64,000 nucleotides of DNA from Gimesia sp. (lineage in GTDB: Bacteria; Planctomycetota; Planctomycetia; Planctomycetales; Planctomycetaceae), in contig PAJV01000077.1 in NCBI GenBank assembly GCA_002706765.1, forward strand, positions 186,001 to 250,000, in the 5' to 3' direction. Every line of letters starts with the position of its first letter. The stretch's first letter is position 1. The notes under the pieces were generated by a model. The model saw nothing but the letters and a program-made list of their open reading frames with translations. It did no database searches and had not been told where the DNA came from. Both the position numbers and the translations under genes were made by a program. Positions 1-8,998 of this stretch are shown here, in pieces.

Positions 1-1662
1 CCGATGTGCCTGGCAGCCGTAGGAATCTTTCTGTCCGTTATCGGAATCTTCATGGTGAGAACCGAAGAAGGCGCTTCACAGAAGAACCTGCTGAAAGCGC
101 TGGCGAAGGGAATTGACACCAGTGCGATTGGCGTCATTGTCGCTGCACTGGCTTTAGTCTGGATCATGCTGGTCATCCCGTCTCAATCGTCCGGGATCCC
201 CGCGGATTCCCCCCTGCTGGTTGGAAACAAACTGTTTGGGGTCTTCGGTGCGATTGTCTGTGGACTTGTCGCCGGCTGGCTGATCGGGAAGTGGACCGAA
301 TATTCAACCAGCGATGAATTCCGCCCCACACGCTTTATTGCAGACCAGTCCACCACCGGACCGGCGACTGTGATTATCGCGGGGATCGCAGAAGGATTTT
401 ACAGCGTCTGGGTCCCGATTGTTGTCATCGGCGTGGCGATCCTCCTGGCGTTTGGACTTTGTACCGGATTCGATTTCGCCAACTCCGCCATCTTCGCGAT
501 GGGCCTGTATGGCGTCGCGATTGCCGCCGTGGGCATGTTGAGCACCCTCGGTGTTACCCTGGCGACAGACGCCTATGGTCCCATTGCCGACAATGCTGGT
601 GGTAATGCGGAAATGAGCAGACAGGAACCGTATGTCCGTCAGCGAACCGATGCCCTGGACAGCCTGGGAAACACCACGGCTGCCACAGGGAAAGGATTTG
701 CCATCGGTTCAGCCGCCCTGACTGCGCTGGCATTGCTGGCAGCTTATGTCGAAGAAGTTCGTATCGGCTTTGAACGCTGGGTCGAGAATTCCGCGATTGT
801 GGAAACCATTACCGACGACATGACCAATGCTTCCGCCCTGAAATTAAGTTCGAACTGTATTGCCTTACGGACACCCGGCAAAGACGGAATGGAAGCGACA
901 CATAATAATCAGGGGTATCTGCTGTTCCCTGCATTGAACGTCGCTCAGATTACGCCGGGTCGTGAAAAAATCACCAGCGCCCCGATTGGCTCGATCATTC
1001 GCGGACTGAATATTGCGGCACTGCTGGATCGGGGAGAATGCGTCGATGTCAAATCGGCAACGGTGCCTGACTTCTCTCGATTTTATAATTTCTCGCTGTT
1101 GAATCCCAAAGTCCTGGTCGGAATCTTTTTTGGTGTCATGGTGGCCTTTGTGTTCTGTGCCATGACCATGAAGGCGGTCGGACGGGCCGCAGGAGCCATG
1201 GTCGACGAAGTGCGGCGCCAGTTCCGGGAAATTGCAGGCATCATGGAGAATAAAGCCGAACCGGATTATGCGGCGTGTGTCGAGATCAGTACGGCAGCTG
1301 CACAACGGGAAATGATTCTGCCTGCGATGCTGGGGCTGCTTTCACCAGTCGTCGTGGGAGTCATCCTGGGAGTTCCCGGGGTTGTCGGTCTTCTCGTGGG
1401 AGCCTTGACGAGCGGGTTTGCAGTTGCCATTATGATGGCTAATGCCGGTGGCGCCTGGGATAATGCGAAAAAGTATATCGAAGCAGGCGCACATGGCGGC
1501 AAAGGAACTGATGCGCACAAAGCCACAGTAGTCGGTGACACCGTTGGTGATCCATTCAAAGATACCAGCGGCCCGAGCCTGAACATTCTGATCAAGCTGA
1601 TGAGTATGGTTTCTGTTGTCATAGCCGGGTTTATCATTCAATACGCACTAGATTTATTTTAA
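1..1662 (+). CDS. hppA: Membrane-bound pyrophosphatase (ion-pumping), 5'-truncated
   Basis: C-terminal ~553 residues of a polytopic ion-translocating pyrophosphatase; the reading frame runs off the left edge, so the N-terminal helices and first substrate motifs are missing. The enzyme hydrolyses cytoplasmic PPi and pumps H+ and/or Na+ across a membrane. Seen: multiple hydrophobic helices, the motif [14 protein letters not shown], then [10 protein letters not shown] (about residue 222 of the visible part), and near the C-terminus [14 protein letters not shown] and [13 protein letters not shown], all pyrophosphatase landmarks. Ala and Gly in [10 protein letters not shown] (where K+-independent enzymes carry Lys and Thr) predict the K+-dependent subfamily. 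Between the helix ending AAYVEE and the helix starting NPKVLVG lies an extra ~90-residue polar segment not usual in the family. Ion specificity cannot be read because the relevant helix lies outside the window. Confidence 0.95.
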   Translation, partial: PMCLAAVGIFLSVIGIFMVRTEEGASQKNLLKALAKGIDTSAIGVIVAALALVWIMLVIPSQSSGIPADSPLLVGNKLFGVFGAIVCGLVAGWLIGKWTEYSTSDEFRPTRFIADQSTTGPATVIIAGIAEGFYSVWVPIVVIGVAILLAFGLCTGFDFANSAIFAMGLYGVAIAAVGMLSTLGVTLATDAYGPIADNAGGNAEMSRQEPYVRQRTDALDSLGNTTAATGKGFAIGSAALTALALLAAYVEEVRIGFERWVENSAIVETITDDMTNASALKLSSNCIALRTPGKDGMEATHNNQGYLLFPALNVAQITPGREKITSAPIGSIIRGLNIAALLDRGECVDVKSATVPDFSRFYNFSLLNPKVLVGIFFGVMVAFVFCAMTMKAVGRAAGAMVDEVRRQFREIAGIMENKAEPDYAACVEISTAAAQREMILPAMLGLLSPVVVGVILGVPGVVGLLVGALTSGFAVAIMMANAGGAWDNAKKYIEAGAHGGKGTDAHKATVVGDTVGDPFKDTSGPSLNILIKLMSMVSVVIAGFIIQYALDLF

Positions 1663-1676
1663 GTATTTGAAACAGG

Positions 1677-1774
1677 CTAGAGCGCATCACATTTAACCAT
1701 AGCATCTCTCAATCTTTGATACTCGGTCCAACTGGCCTTGGAGAAGCTACGATAAAACTGGACACAGTCTAAAG
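1677..1774. repeat. 98-bp dispersed imperfect palindrome, copy A
   Basis: First of three 98-bp copies in this window (others at 19112-19209 and 28379-28476). By hand alignment without gaps it matches the third copy at about 85 of 98 positions. The element begins ctagagcgcatcac and ends cacagtctaaag. The arms are imperfect inverted repeats: tagcatctctcaa on the left faces ttggagaagcta on the right. It sits directly after the pyrophosphatase gene and ends where the rsfS reading frame begins. It looks like a MITE- or REP-like non-coding element; no ORF is present. Confidence 0.8.
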
Positions 1775-1783
1775 GTCACCAAA

Positions 1784-2185
1784 ATCAACACTGAACCTTC
1801 TCAACAATCTGATCCCATTGAAAGTGCGTCCAGTCTGGAACGTGCCTGCCTGTGTGCAAAAACCTGTGAAGACTTCAAGGGCAAAGAGATCGTGGTGCTC
1901 GATGTCGCCAAAATCACGCCCTTGTTCGACTATTTCATTATTGCAACAGCATCCAACCAGAGGCAAAGCAATGCGATTGCAGAGGAAATTCGCGTACTGA
2001 TGAAACGCGAGAGCACACGCCGACGCAACATTGAGGGCAAAGACAGCGATTGGATTCTGGGAGACTATGGAGATATCGTCCTGCATCTCTTCACAGAAGA
2101 AGCTCGGGAGCTGTACGACCTCGAACGCCTCTGGGCTGACGCCAAAAAGGTGGACTGGAAGTCTTTCCGTGCGGATTCCCACTGA
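1784..2185 (+). CDS. rsfS: Ribosomal silencing factor RsfS (Iojap family), start unclear
   Basis: RsfS binds ribosomal protein uL14 and blocks subunit joining under poor growth. The core motifs VVLDVAKITPLFDYFIIAT, the Arg-rich middle and the C-terminal GDYGDIVLHLF and RELYDLERLW are characteristic. The first canonical start in frame is GTG at 1892, but that would begin inside the first beta-strand and drop the conserved N-terminal helix (SLERACLCAKTCEDFKGKEI), which is present in frame upstream. The frame is open back to 1703 yet holds no ATG, GTG or TTG before 1892. An ATC at 1784 has AAAGGT seven bases upstream and would give 133 residues; it is used here as a working start only. The gene follows repeat copy A directly and precedes argS by about 120 bases. 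Family assignment is firm; the start is not. Confidence 0.8.
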   Translation: MNTEPSQQSDPIESASSLERACLCAKTCEDFKGKEIVVLDVAKITPLFDYFIIATASNQRQSNAIAEEIRVLMKRESTRRRNIEGKDSDWILGDYGDIVLHLFTEEARELYDLERLWADAKKVDWKSFRADSH

Positions 2186-2302
2186 CAGAACCGCTGTTTC
2201 TACCAATCCCGGCTCACAGTCGGTATTCTGGGCGTAGATGAATCTATGTCCGTATCTTTCCAGTAGTCAAGGAGCCTGGTGTCTCTGCCCCGGGCATGCA
2301 CA

Positions 2303-4267
2303 ATGAATATTCTCGCAGAACTCCGAAGTCGGTTTGAACCGGTATTAACCGAATGGACAGACGCCCCCTCTTCGGTCATCGAAATGCTGAAAGCATCACA
2401 GGATGCGAAATTTGGTGATTATCAGGCCAATTTTGCCATGCCTCTGGCAGCCGGAATACCCGACTTGAAACCACGCGAGCTGGCGTCACAGATCGTGGAA
2501 AAAGTGGATCTCTCCGATTTCTGTGAACCCCTGGAAGTTGCAGGGCCGGGTTTTATCAATATCAGGCTCAAACAAGACTGGCTGAATACCCAAACCCAAA
2601 ACCTGGTGGCGGATGAACGCCTGGGTGTCAAGCCTGCAGAATCGCCTCAGAAAGTCATCGTGGACTTTTCGGCCCCGAATGTCGCCAAGCCAATGCATGT
2701 GGGACATTTAAGAAGTACCGTGATCGGCGATGCCAATTACCGGGTTCTGAAATTCCTGGGACACGATGTCGTGGGGGACAATCATATCGGCGACTGGGGC
2801 ACCCAGTTCGGTATGATCATCTTCGGGTACAAACATTTTCTGAACCAGGAATGCTTTAAGCAAAACCCGGTACATGAACTCGCGCGGCTGTATCGACTGG
2901 TCAATCAGCTCTCCGATTACCATGCCACCCAGACCAAAATACCTCGACAGCAGGCTGAGATTGAACAGCTCACGGATAAGCTGAAAACACGGGAGGGATC
3001 TGCGGATCTCACCAATAAAAAAATCCAGAAAGAAGTCAAAAAACTGAAATCCGATCTCGCCGAACGAAAGTCGGAACTGCAGGAGATGCAGGAGAAACAG
3101 ACACTGCTGGAGCAGAACGAAGACCTGCACAGCAAAGCGACCGCGTTTCCCGATATTGCCCGACAGGCACGGGAAGAGACGGCACGACTGCATGCGGGAG
3201 ACGCCGATAACCTGGAGTTGTGGAAACAGTTTCTACCTCAATGCCTGGATGCAATCCAGACCGTCTATGACCGGCTGGACATTCACTTTGACATGTCCCT
3301 GGGGGAAAGCTATTACAATCCCATGCTGGCTGATGTGGTCGCCGATCTTAAAGAGCGGGGACTGGCCGAAGAGAGCCAGGGCGCGATCTGCGTTTTTATA
3401 GATGGCTTTAAATCGCCATTCATGATTCAGAAACAGGATGGCGCGTTTACCTATGCCACAACAGATCTGGCGACGATTAAATACCGGGTGGAAGAGCTGA
3501 AAGCAGACCGGGTGCTCTACGTAGTCGACTCGCGACAGAGTGAGCACTTCCAGTTGCTGTTTGCCACTGTAAAAGAATGGGGATATGCTGATCTGGAACT
3601 GCAGCATGTCAGCTTCGGTTCCGTGCTGGGCGAGAATAAACGCCCCCTGAAAACACGCGCAGGAGATAATGTCGGTCTGGAAAGCCTGCTGGATGAATCC
3701 ATCCAACGGGCATATGCCATTGTGGTGGAAAATGATGAGGCGAAACCCGATGGCCCGGAACTCAGTGAAACAGAACGTCGTCAGATCTCAGAGGTTGTCG
3801 GCCTGGGAGGCATCAAATATGCCGACCTGAAACACAACCGGGACAGCGACTACATGTTCGACTGGGACAAAATGCTGGCTAACCGGGGTGATACCGCAAC
3901 CTATATGCAGTATGCCTATGCTCGAGTCTGTGGCATCTTCCGCAAAGGTCAGATCGACCGGATCGCATTGCGAGACCAGCAGGCTGCACTGAGCCTGGTT
4001 GACGCAAGTGAGCGGGCCCTGGCTTTACAGATCAACCGCTACTCGGAAATTCTGGAGAGCGTGGCGATCGAAGCACGTCCGAACTACCTGACGAATTATC
4101 TGTTCGAACTTTCAAACCTGTTCAGCACGTTCTACAACAACTGTCCGGTACTGAAGGCGGAACAGGAAGAGGTCAAAACCAGCCGACTGCTGCTCTGCGA
4201 TTTAACGGCCCGGGTCATAGAACATGGCCTGTCTCTGCTGGGTATTAAAACCTGCGAACGGATGTAA
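2303..4267 (+). CDS. argS: Arginyl-tRNA synthetase
   Basis: Class I aminoacyl-tRNA synthetase charging tRNA-Arg, 654 residues from ATG 2303. Seen: N-terminal tRNA-binding domain, HIGH-type motif APNVAKPMHVGHLRS with the following GDWGTQFGMII, the divergent KMSKS equivalent in RPLKTRAGDNVGLESLL, and the alpha-helical anticodon domain with YMQYAYARVCGI, ending in RM. It is clearly longer than the E. coli enzyme (577 residues) because of a charged coiled-coil insertion at about residues 203-280 (rich in E, K, Q), just before the REETARLHAGD segment. A GTG at 2279 has an AAGGAG four bases before it and would add eight residues; the ATG gives the usual MNILAELRSRF start, so the exact start is open. 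A bidirectional terminator follows. Confidence 0.97.
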   Translation: MNILAELRSRFEPVLTEWTDAPSSVIEMLKASQDAKFGDYQANFAMPLAAGIPDLKPRELASQIVEKVDLSDFCEPLEVAGPGFINIRLKQDWLNTQTQNLVADERLGVKPAESPQKVIVDFSAPNVAKPMHVGHLRSTVIGDANYRVLKFLGHDVVGDNHIGDWGTQFGMIIFGYKHFLNQECFKQNPVHELARLYRLVNQLSDYHATQTKIPRQQAEIEQLTDKLKTREGSADLTNKKIQKEVKKLKSDLAERKSELQEMQEKQTLLEQNEDLHSKATAFPDIARQAREETARLHAGDADNLELWKQFLPQCLDAIQTVYDRLDIHFDMSLGESYYNPMLADVVADLKERGLAEESQGAICVFIDGFKSPFMIQKQDGAFTYATTDLATIKYRVEELKADRVLYVVDSRQSEHFQLLFATVKEWGYADLELQHVSFGSVLGENKRPLKTRAGDNVGLESLLDESIQRAYAIVVENDEAKPDGPELSETERRQISEVVGLGGIKYADLKHNRDSDYMFDWDKMLANRGDTATYMQYAYARVCGIFRKGQIDRIALRDQQAALSLVDASERALALQINRYSEILESVAIEARPNYLTNYLFELSNLFSTFYNNCPVLKAEQEEVKTSRLLLCDLTARVIEHGLSLLGIKTCERM

Positions 4268-4292
4268 TTTGCTCAACGGATTCAACAGGCAA

Positions 4293-4330
4293 CAAAAAAA
4301 ACGCATCCCGAACTGGAATGCGTTTTTTTA
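4293..4330. terminator. Bidirectional intrinsic terminator
   Basis: Stem acgcatcc/ggaatgcgt flanked by an A-run on the left and a T-run on the right, so it can end transcription from argS on the plus strand and from tRNA-Gln on the minus strand. Confidence 0.8.
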
Positions 4331-4337
4331 TTGAATA

Positions 4338-4408
4338 TTACCCGGCAAGGGCTCGAACCTTGACTAACAGAATCAAAATCTGTTGTGCTACCATTACACT
4401 ACCGGGTA
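4338..4408 (-). tRNA. tRNA-Gln (anticodon TTG)
   Basis: Read on the minus strand, the acceptor stem TACCCGG pairs with CCGGGTA, the D arm is GTG-TAATGGTAG-CAC, the anticodon arm is ACAGA-TTTTGAT-TCTGT giving anticodon TTG (Gln, CAA codons), and the T arm is CAAGG-TTCGAGC-CCTTG. The discriminator is A and CCA is not encoded. It lies between the TPR/alpha-CTD gene and a bidirectional terminator. Confidence 0.95.
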
Positions 4409-4499
4409 ATGTAAATGCTGTTTTTTTAGACACAGTAGCTCAACTCGGGTTCACTGGTCTCCCAGTGCTGCCCGGCGAAGGAAGTGTATTGAATCTCTC

Positions 4500-4602
4500 A
4501 ACTTCTGGCAAGAGTTTCTCTGAGAGAAAATCCGCATCTTTGAAATTCACAGAACGCGGATTGTGTCTTTGCCTGCTGACACAACCCGCTGTTCCAGAAG
4601 TT
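4500..4602. ncRNA. Candidate multibranched structured RNA element
   Basis: An outer 9-bp stem (AACTTCTGG at 4500-4508 with CCAGAAGTT at 4594-4602) encloses three perfect hairpins in order: TTTCTC-TGA-GAGAAA (4515-4529), AATCCGC/GCGGATT (4529-4535 with 4556-4562) and TTGTGTC/GACACAA (4561-4567 with 4578-4584). Neighbouring stems share one or two bases at their junctions, so they cannot all be fully closed at once. It lies between the end of the TPR/alpha-CTD gene and tRNA-Gln, both on the minus strand, so it may be part of that transcript. I do not recognise a known RNA family. No strand can be chosen from symmetry alone. Confidence 0.4.
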
Positions 4603-4621
4603 ACTGTGTACCACCTGCGTT

Positions 4622-5947
4622 CTAGTCGTTTCGCAGTTTGAGGTTCATCTCGGTCAGTTTTTCCCGGATTTCGTTGAGCGAAGTCACGCCGAAGTTACGG
4701 CTGGCCAGCAGCTCATCCGGGCTGCGACGCAACAGCTCGCCGATAGTGCCGATCCCCAGGCGGGACATGCATTTTCTCGAACGAACAGAAAGTCCCAGAT
4801 CAGAGATTGGTTTTTCGGTAGCAGGGTTGTCTGCCAGTTCGGGAGGCAGAGCAGCGTAACCGCCTTCGCTCCCCAATGATTCGTGCAGGTTCTGGCCGAT
4901 GTGCAGGCCAAATGAAGACAGCATCTCGCGAATTTCATCGAGTGATGTCTGGCCGAAGTTCTTACCAGCCAGCAGATCATTTTCGCTGACACGTGTCAGA
5001 TCACCCAGCGTATGGATATCCATCGCATGCAGACAGTTGCGGCTGCGGACTGACAGTTCGAAGTCTGTGACCGGACGATCCAGCAGCTGTTTCATACGGG
5101 CTTCGTTGCGGGCTGTCTCTTCATCGTAATACATGTTGTCGGCAGCTTCGATGTCCTTGAGGTACATCGCCGCCATTTCGTTCGTGGGATCTGCTTCCAG
5201 AATACGACGGAAACAGAAGGCAGCTGCGGGATAGTTTTCCATATCCTCATACAACAGCCCCAGATTCAGGATTGCGCCCAGGTAAAACGGCGGGCTGGAG
5301 AGTGACTGCTCATACAGGCGAATCGCATCTTCATCGTTTCCACGAGAAGCATTTTCTCCGGCCAGGCGGAAAATGGCTCGTGAGTGGCGTGGATCCATGT
5401 CGACGGCACGTTCGAAGTATTCGATGGCCCCATACAGATCGCCGCGGTCTGAGCGAATACATCCCATCTGGAACGAATATTCTGCACGCCCGGCAGCTTC
5501 TTTGGAAATGGTTCCCAGAACTGATTCTGCCTCATCCAGTTTTCTAACCAGACGCAGAGTTTCTGCGCGACGCAGAGAACATTCAATGGAGTCATATCCC
5601 AGCTTGGCTGCTGCTTCCAGCTTCTGATCTGCTTCGGCATATCGCTTCAAAGCGATCAGTGAAACGGCCTGGTAAAAACAGGCGGTCGCGTTGTCCTGCG
5701 CTTTTTCCAGTTGAGTGACTGCTTCTTTGTGTTTTCCCAGCAGATGCAGGGCAATACCAGCCCGTGCACTCAGTCCGGCTGAAGCCTGGCCTTCTGAAAT
5801 ACTTCGGACCAGCGTCTGCACTTCGTTGTTCAACTCTGAAACCTGGTCAGAGCAGACAATCTGTGACAATCGCTCTATGTCCGAGTAGCCTACACTTTCA
5901 GAGCTTTGCAACACACTTTTTACGTCAATTAATTCGTCGACACTCAC
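4622..5947 (-). CDS. TPR protein with two C-terminal RNA polymerase alpha-CTD-like domains
   Basis: 441 residues from GTG at 5947, chosen because AAAGGAA lies about seven bases upstream; longer readings need a TTG at 5992 without a better site. Residues ~50-270 are helical TPR-like repeats (e.g. GAIEYFERAVDMDPRHSRAI, NPAAAFCFRR-like units). Residues ~291-352 match the alpha-subunit C-terminal domain: FELSVRSRNCLHAMDIHTLG followed by NFGQTSLDEIREML. A second copy at ~379-441 reads LGLSVRSRKCMSRLGIGTIG and NFGVTSLNEIREKL and ends the protein. The Arg equivalent to E. coli alpha Arg265 is kept in both, as is the Ser of the G-x-x-S helix; the Lys298 equivalent is Thr. A DNA-binding or polymerase-associated role is inferred; no catalytic residues. 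No signal peptide. tRNA-Gln lies downstream on the same strand. Confidence 0.85.
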   Translation of the reverse strand: MSVDELIDVKSVLQSSESVGYSDIERLSQIVCSDQVSELNNEVQTLVRSISEGQASAGLSARAGIALHLLGKHKEAVTQLEKAQDNATACFYQAVSLIALKRYAEADQKLEAAAKLGYDSIECSLRRAETLRLVRKLDEAESVLGTISKEAAGRAEYSFQMGCIRSDRGDLYGAIEYFERAVDMDPRHSRAIFRLAGENASRGNDEDAIRLYEQSLSSPPFYLGAILNLGLLYEDMENYPAAAFCFRRILEADPTNEMAAMYLKDIEAADNMYYDEETARNEARMKQLLDRPVTDFELSVRSRNCLHAMDIHTLGDLTRVSENDLLAGKNFGQTSLDEIREMLSSFGLHIGQNLHESLGSEGGYAALPPELADNPATEKPISDLGLSVRSRKCMSRLGIGTIGELLRRSPDELLASRNFGVTSLNEIREKLTEMNLKLRND

Positions 5948-6160
5948 ACTATTTTCCTTTATTGCAGCAGGCGCGCAGATGGAAGCAGACAATAGGTTTT
6001 ATTCATACAGGCTATTGCCAAATTTCATAAACCCGAATCTTACAATCTGTTTAGGGAAACGGCAACCATTAAGGCCTGTTTCGCCTGTTTTCGGGCTGTC
6101 AATACCTTCCTGATTCCCTACATTCGATAAAAAAGTACACACAACAACACATACTGGCGT

Positions 6161-7579
6161 TTACTGAATCAATGCCTGATAACCACCATCGCAGGGACAG
6201 CCGGGGATATGGCGATTTTCCTGGACAATTTTGCGGTCGGGATAATGCTGCAGTACTTCCTGCAGCAGCTCTTCATTTTCTCGTGGATCAAACGAACAGG
6301 TCGAATAAACGAGCCTGCCTGCGGGCTTTAAATACCGAAATGCCCGCTCTAACAGTTCACGCTGGATCTGATTCAGTTCTTTCAAAGAAACCTCGTCCAG
6401 TCGCCAGCGGGCTTCGGGACGTTTTCCCAGTACGCCGGAATTCGAACAGGGGGCATCGACCAGAATGGCATCGAACTGCACTTCCGACAACGTGGTTTCA
6501 CTTTGATTCACCAGTTGCGTCTCGATGCAGGTCAGCCCCAGTCGCGAGGCATTCTGTTCTATTTTCTCCAGCCTGTCATAGGAAACATCAGTGGCGACCA
6601 GTGTTCCCCGGTTAAACATCAATTCGGCCAGATGGGTTGTTTTCGTTCCCGGTGCCGCACACATATCCCAGACGGTTTCTTCCGGTTGTGGATTCAGCAG
6701 GTTTCCCGCTGCCATGGCTGACTGATCCTGAATCGTAAATTTCCCGGCAGAAAATCCCACGAGATTTTCGATCGCCACGGGTTCTTCCAGCCGGATTGCC
6801 TGGGGCTCATCTCCCGGGCTGACCTGTATCCCCTCTGATTGCAGTTCCGCCAGCAGATCTTCGCGGGTGGTCTGTAACTGATTGATACGCAGATAAAGCT
6901 TATTACGTTGATTGAACCACTGGGCCATCTGCATGGTCTGCTGCAGACCAAAACGTGCCAGCCAGTCTGTCATGATCGGCTGCGGAAAACTGAAAGCCTT
7001 CGCAAGATAGCCGGCGGGATCAGCAGCAGGACTGGGAAACAGGCCAATCGAGAAACAGCGATAGCGGTCTGCACTGAGCGGAATCGCATTGGATTGTGGT
7101 GCCGATGCCTGTTCATCAGTTGTTAAACGGGTAATTGATCGCAGGATGGCATTCACCATTTTTTTCCAGCGTACGCGATGCAGTTTTCCGGCCAGTTCTA
7201 CTGTTTCGGAAACAGCTGCATGATCGGGAATCTGGTCCAGCATCACCAGTTGATAGACGCCAATCTGCAGCAACGTCCAGAGCGGTGCTTCGACTTTTTC
7301 GCGGGGCCGGGTCAACTGACTTTCAATAATGGTATCCAGCGTCAACTGCCTGCGAACCACGCCGATACTGATCTCCATTGCCAGTCGCCAGTCCTGGGAA
7401 GAGAGATCGATGCGTCGTTCCCACTGCTGCATGGAATCAGAGAGAAACTGATCGCTGCGACGATATTCTTCCACCAGGAAAAAAGCCAGTTCCCGCGCCG
7501 AGCGAAAATATTGCGGGATCGGTAATTCATCCGCTTCTGCCGCGGCTGCGTTCTGCTGCCAGACGTTTTTCTTTTTCAC
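6161..7579 (-). CDS. rsmB: 16S rRNA (cytosine-967-C5)-methyltransferase
   Basis: 472 residues. N-terminal NusB-like RNA-binding domain ([29 protein letters not shown]), then a PUA-like stretch and a Rossmann methyltransferase with the SAM motif [16 protein letters not shown], the [19 protein letters not shown] motif IV holding one catalytic Cys, and the [13 protein letters not shown] motif VI holding the other. The start is GTG at 7579, which overlaps the aroA stop as GTGA; a longer upstream reading would sit inside aroA. The overlap implies translational coupling to aroA. The enzyme makes m5C967 in 16S rRNA. Confidence 0.93.
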   Translation of the reverse strand: MKKKNVWQQNAAAAEADELPIPQYFRSARELAFFLVEEYRRSDQFLSDSMQQWERRIDLSSQDWRLAMEISIGVVRRQLTLDTIIESQLTRPREKVEAPLWTLLQIGVYQLVMLDQIPDHAAVSETVELAGKLHRVRWKKMVNAILRSITRLTTDEQASAPQSNAIPLSADRYRCFSIGLFPSPAADPAGYLAKAFSFPQPIMTDWLARFGLQQTMQMAQWFNQRNKLYLRINQLQTTREDLLAELQSEGIQVSPGDEPQAIRLEEPVAIENLVGFSAGKFTIQDQSAMAAGNLLNPQPEETVWDMCAAPGTKTTHLAELMFNRGTLVATDVSYDRLEKIEQNASRLGLTCIETQLVNQSETTLSEVQFDAILVDAPCSNSGVLGKRPEARWRLDEVSLKELNQIQRELLERAFRYLKPAGRLVYSTCSFDPRENEELLQEVLQHYPDRKIVQENRHIPGCPCDGGYQALIQ

Positions 7580-8862
7580 AATGACTGACCGCACAGCTGT
7601 TCCAGGTCTGCAAAGAACCGGGGATAGGTTTTGATGGTACAATCCGGGTCAGAAATCACGATTCCGGGAACTTTCAAACCGACGAGGGCGAAGCTCATCG
7701 CCATACGATGATCATCATAAGTTTCAATGGTCGCAGGTTGAATCGTGCCGGGATGAATCGTGACCGAATCTTCCGTTTCTTCTACCTGGATCCCCAGGCG
7801 TTTAATTTCAGTGGCGATCGCGCTCAGGCGGTCAGTTTCTTTATGTCGAATATGCCCTACATTGCGAATGGTAGTCGAGCCTTCCGCAAACAGCGCTACT
7901 GCGGCGAGTGTCTGTGCGGTATCACTGATATCATTCATGTCGACATCAATTCCACGCAACGGTTTTCCCTGCACGGTGATGCTGTTGCGTTCCCGTTTGA
8001 TTTCACAGCCCATGTCTTCGAGAACCCGGATGAAATTGATATCTCCCTGTAAGGCATCCTGGTTTAATCCATCCACGGTGACCCGGCCCCCGGTGATGGC
8101 AGCCGCAGCAAAAAAATAGCTGGCGGCAGAAGCATCTGGTTCAATGTCATAGGCAACGGGGCGCTGATATGTTTGTGGCTGGATCCTCCAGAGCGACTCC
8201 TGGATTCGATCGATGGTCACACCAAACTGGGCCATGACCCCCAGGGTAATATCAAGGTAGGGTCTGGAAACCATTTCTCCCTGGATGTTGATGGTAATCG
8301 CGCTCTGGGCCGCAGGAGCCACCATGAGCAGCGCGCTTAAATACTGGCTGGAAACATTTCCTGCAATGGACGTTTCCCCCCCGCTCAAGCCGCGGGCTTT
8401 CACACATACGGGAGGACAGCCTGTTTCCTCTTTGCACTCCACATCGACGCCCAGCTGTTTGAGCGAGTTCACCAGGTCCCGAATGGGACGCTGCTGCATT
8501 CGCGCATTACCATCCAGTACGAACTCCCCTTCTCCGGCAGCACACAGCGCGGTGAGAAAGCGAATACTGGTTCCACTGTTTTCCAGCCAGAGCGAGGCTT
8601 CCTTGCGGGGAATTTTTCCTCCACAGCCTTCCACTTCGATGGAACAGGTATTCGGATCGTGATCGACTCTGATTCCCAGGCGATTCAGACTCTCGATCAT
8701 CACCTGTGTATCCTGACTGTCCAGAACTCCTGTGAGATGAGTCGTGCCTTGCGCCAGTGCAGCGACAATCAGTGCGCGATTGGTAATACTTTTGGAACCG
8801 GGTGGTCTGACGGTGCCCTGAATGGGACCCGAAACCGGAGTGACTTCGTAAGTTTTTGCCAT
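7576..8862 (-). CDS. aroA: 3-phosphoshikimate 1-carboxyvinyltransferase (EPSP synthase)
   Basis: 428 residues, the sixth step of the shikimate pathway: shikimate-3-phosphate plus PEP to EPSP. Seen: [18 protein letters not shown] near the N-terminus (substrate-binding Lys/Ser/Arg), [52 protein letters not shown], and the C-terminal [14 protein letters not shown] and [11 protein letters not shown] motifs. Full length, ATG start. The stop overlaps the rsmB start by four bases; the SDR gene upstream ends 136 bases away on the same strand. An aromatic amino acid gene coupled to an rRNA methylase is unusual as a pair but both are intact. Confidence 0.97.
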   Translation of the reverse strand: MAKTYEVTPVSGPIQGTVRPPGSKSITNRALIVAALAQGTTHLTGVLDSQDTQVMIESLNRLGIRVDHDPNTCSIEVEGCGGKIPRKEASLWLENSGTSIRFLTALCAAGEGEFVLDGNARMQQRPIRDLVNSLKQLGVDVECKEETGCPPVCVKARGLSGGETSIAGNVSSQYLSALLMVAPAAQSAITINIQGEMVSRPYLDITLGVMAQFGVTIDRIQESLWRIQPQTYQRPVAYDIEPDASAASYFFAAAAITGGRVTVDGLNQDALQGDINFIRVLEDMGCEIKRERNSITVQGKPLRGIDVDMNDISDTAQTLAAVALFAEGSTTIRNVGHIRHKETDRLSAIATEIKRLGIQVEETEDSVTIHPGTIQPATIETYDDHRMAMSFALVGLKVPGIVISDPDCTIKTYPRFFADLEQLCGQSL

Positions 8863-8998
8863 AAGTTAAGCGTAATCAAATATTCCGGGAGCTTCAGTAA
8901 CGGCTTGAACCGAAAACAGTTTCATGCCTACAGTTATGACACAGCATACACACTTGACAATCAAACCAAAAGTGAGCAGCAAGCAGGGAAACGCTCCC

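Noticed and set aside
4470..4500. Resemblance to SRP (4.5S) RNA core near gtgctgcccggcgaaggaag
   Set aside because: The conserved tetraloop and flanking helices of SRP RNA are not formed.
4624..5992. Longer N-terminus of the TPR/alpha-CTD gene from 5992
   Set aside because: 5992 is a TTG without RBS; the GTG at 5947 has AAAGGAA at good spacing.
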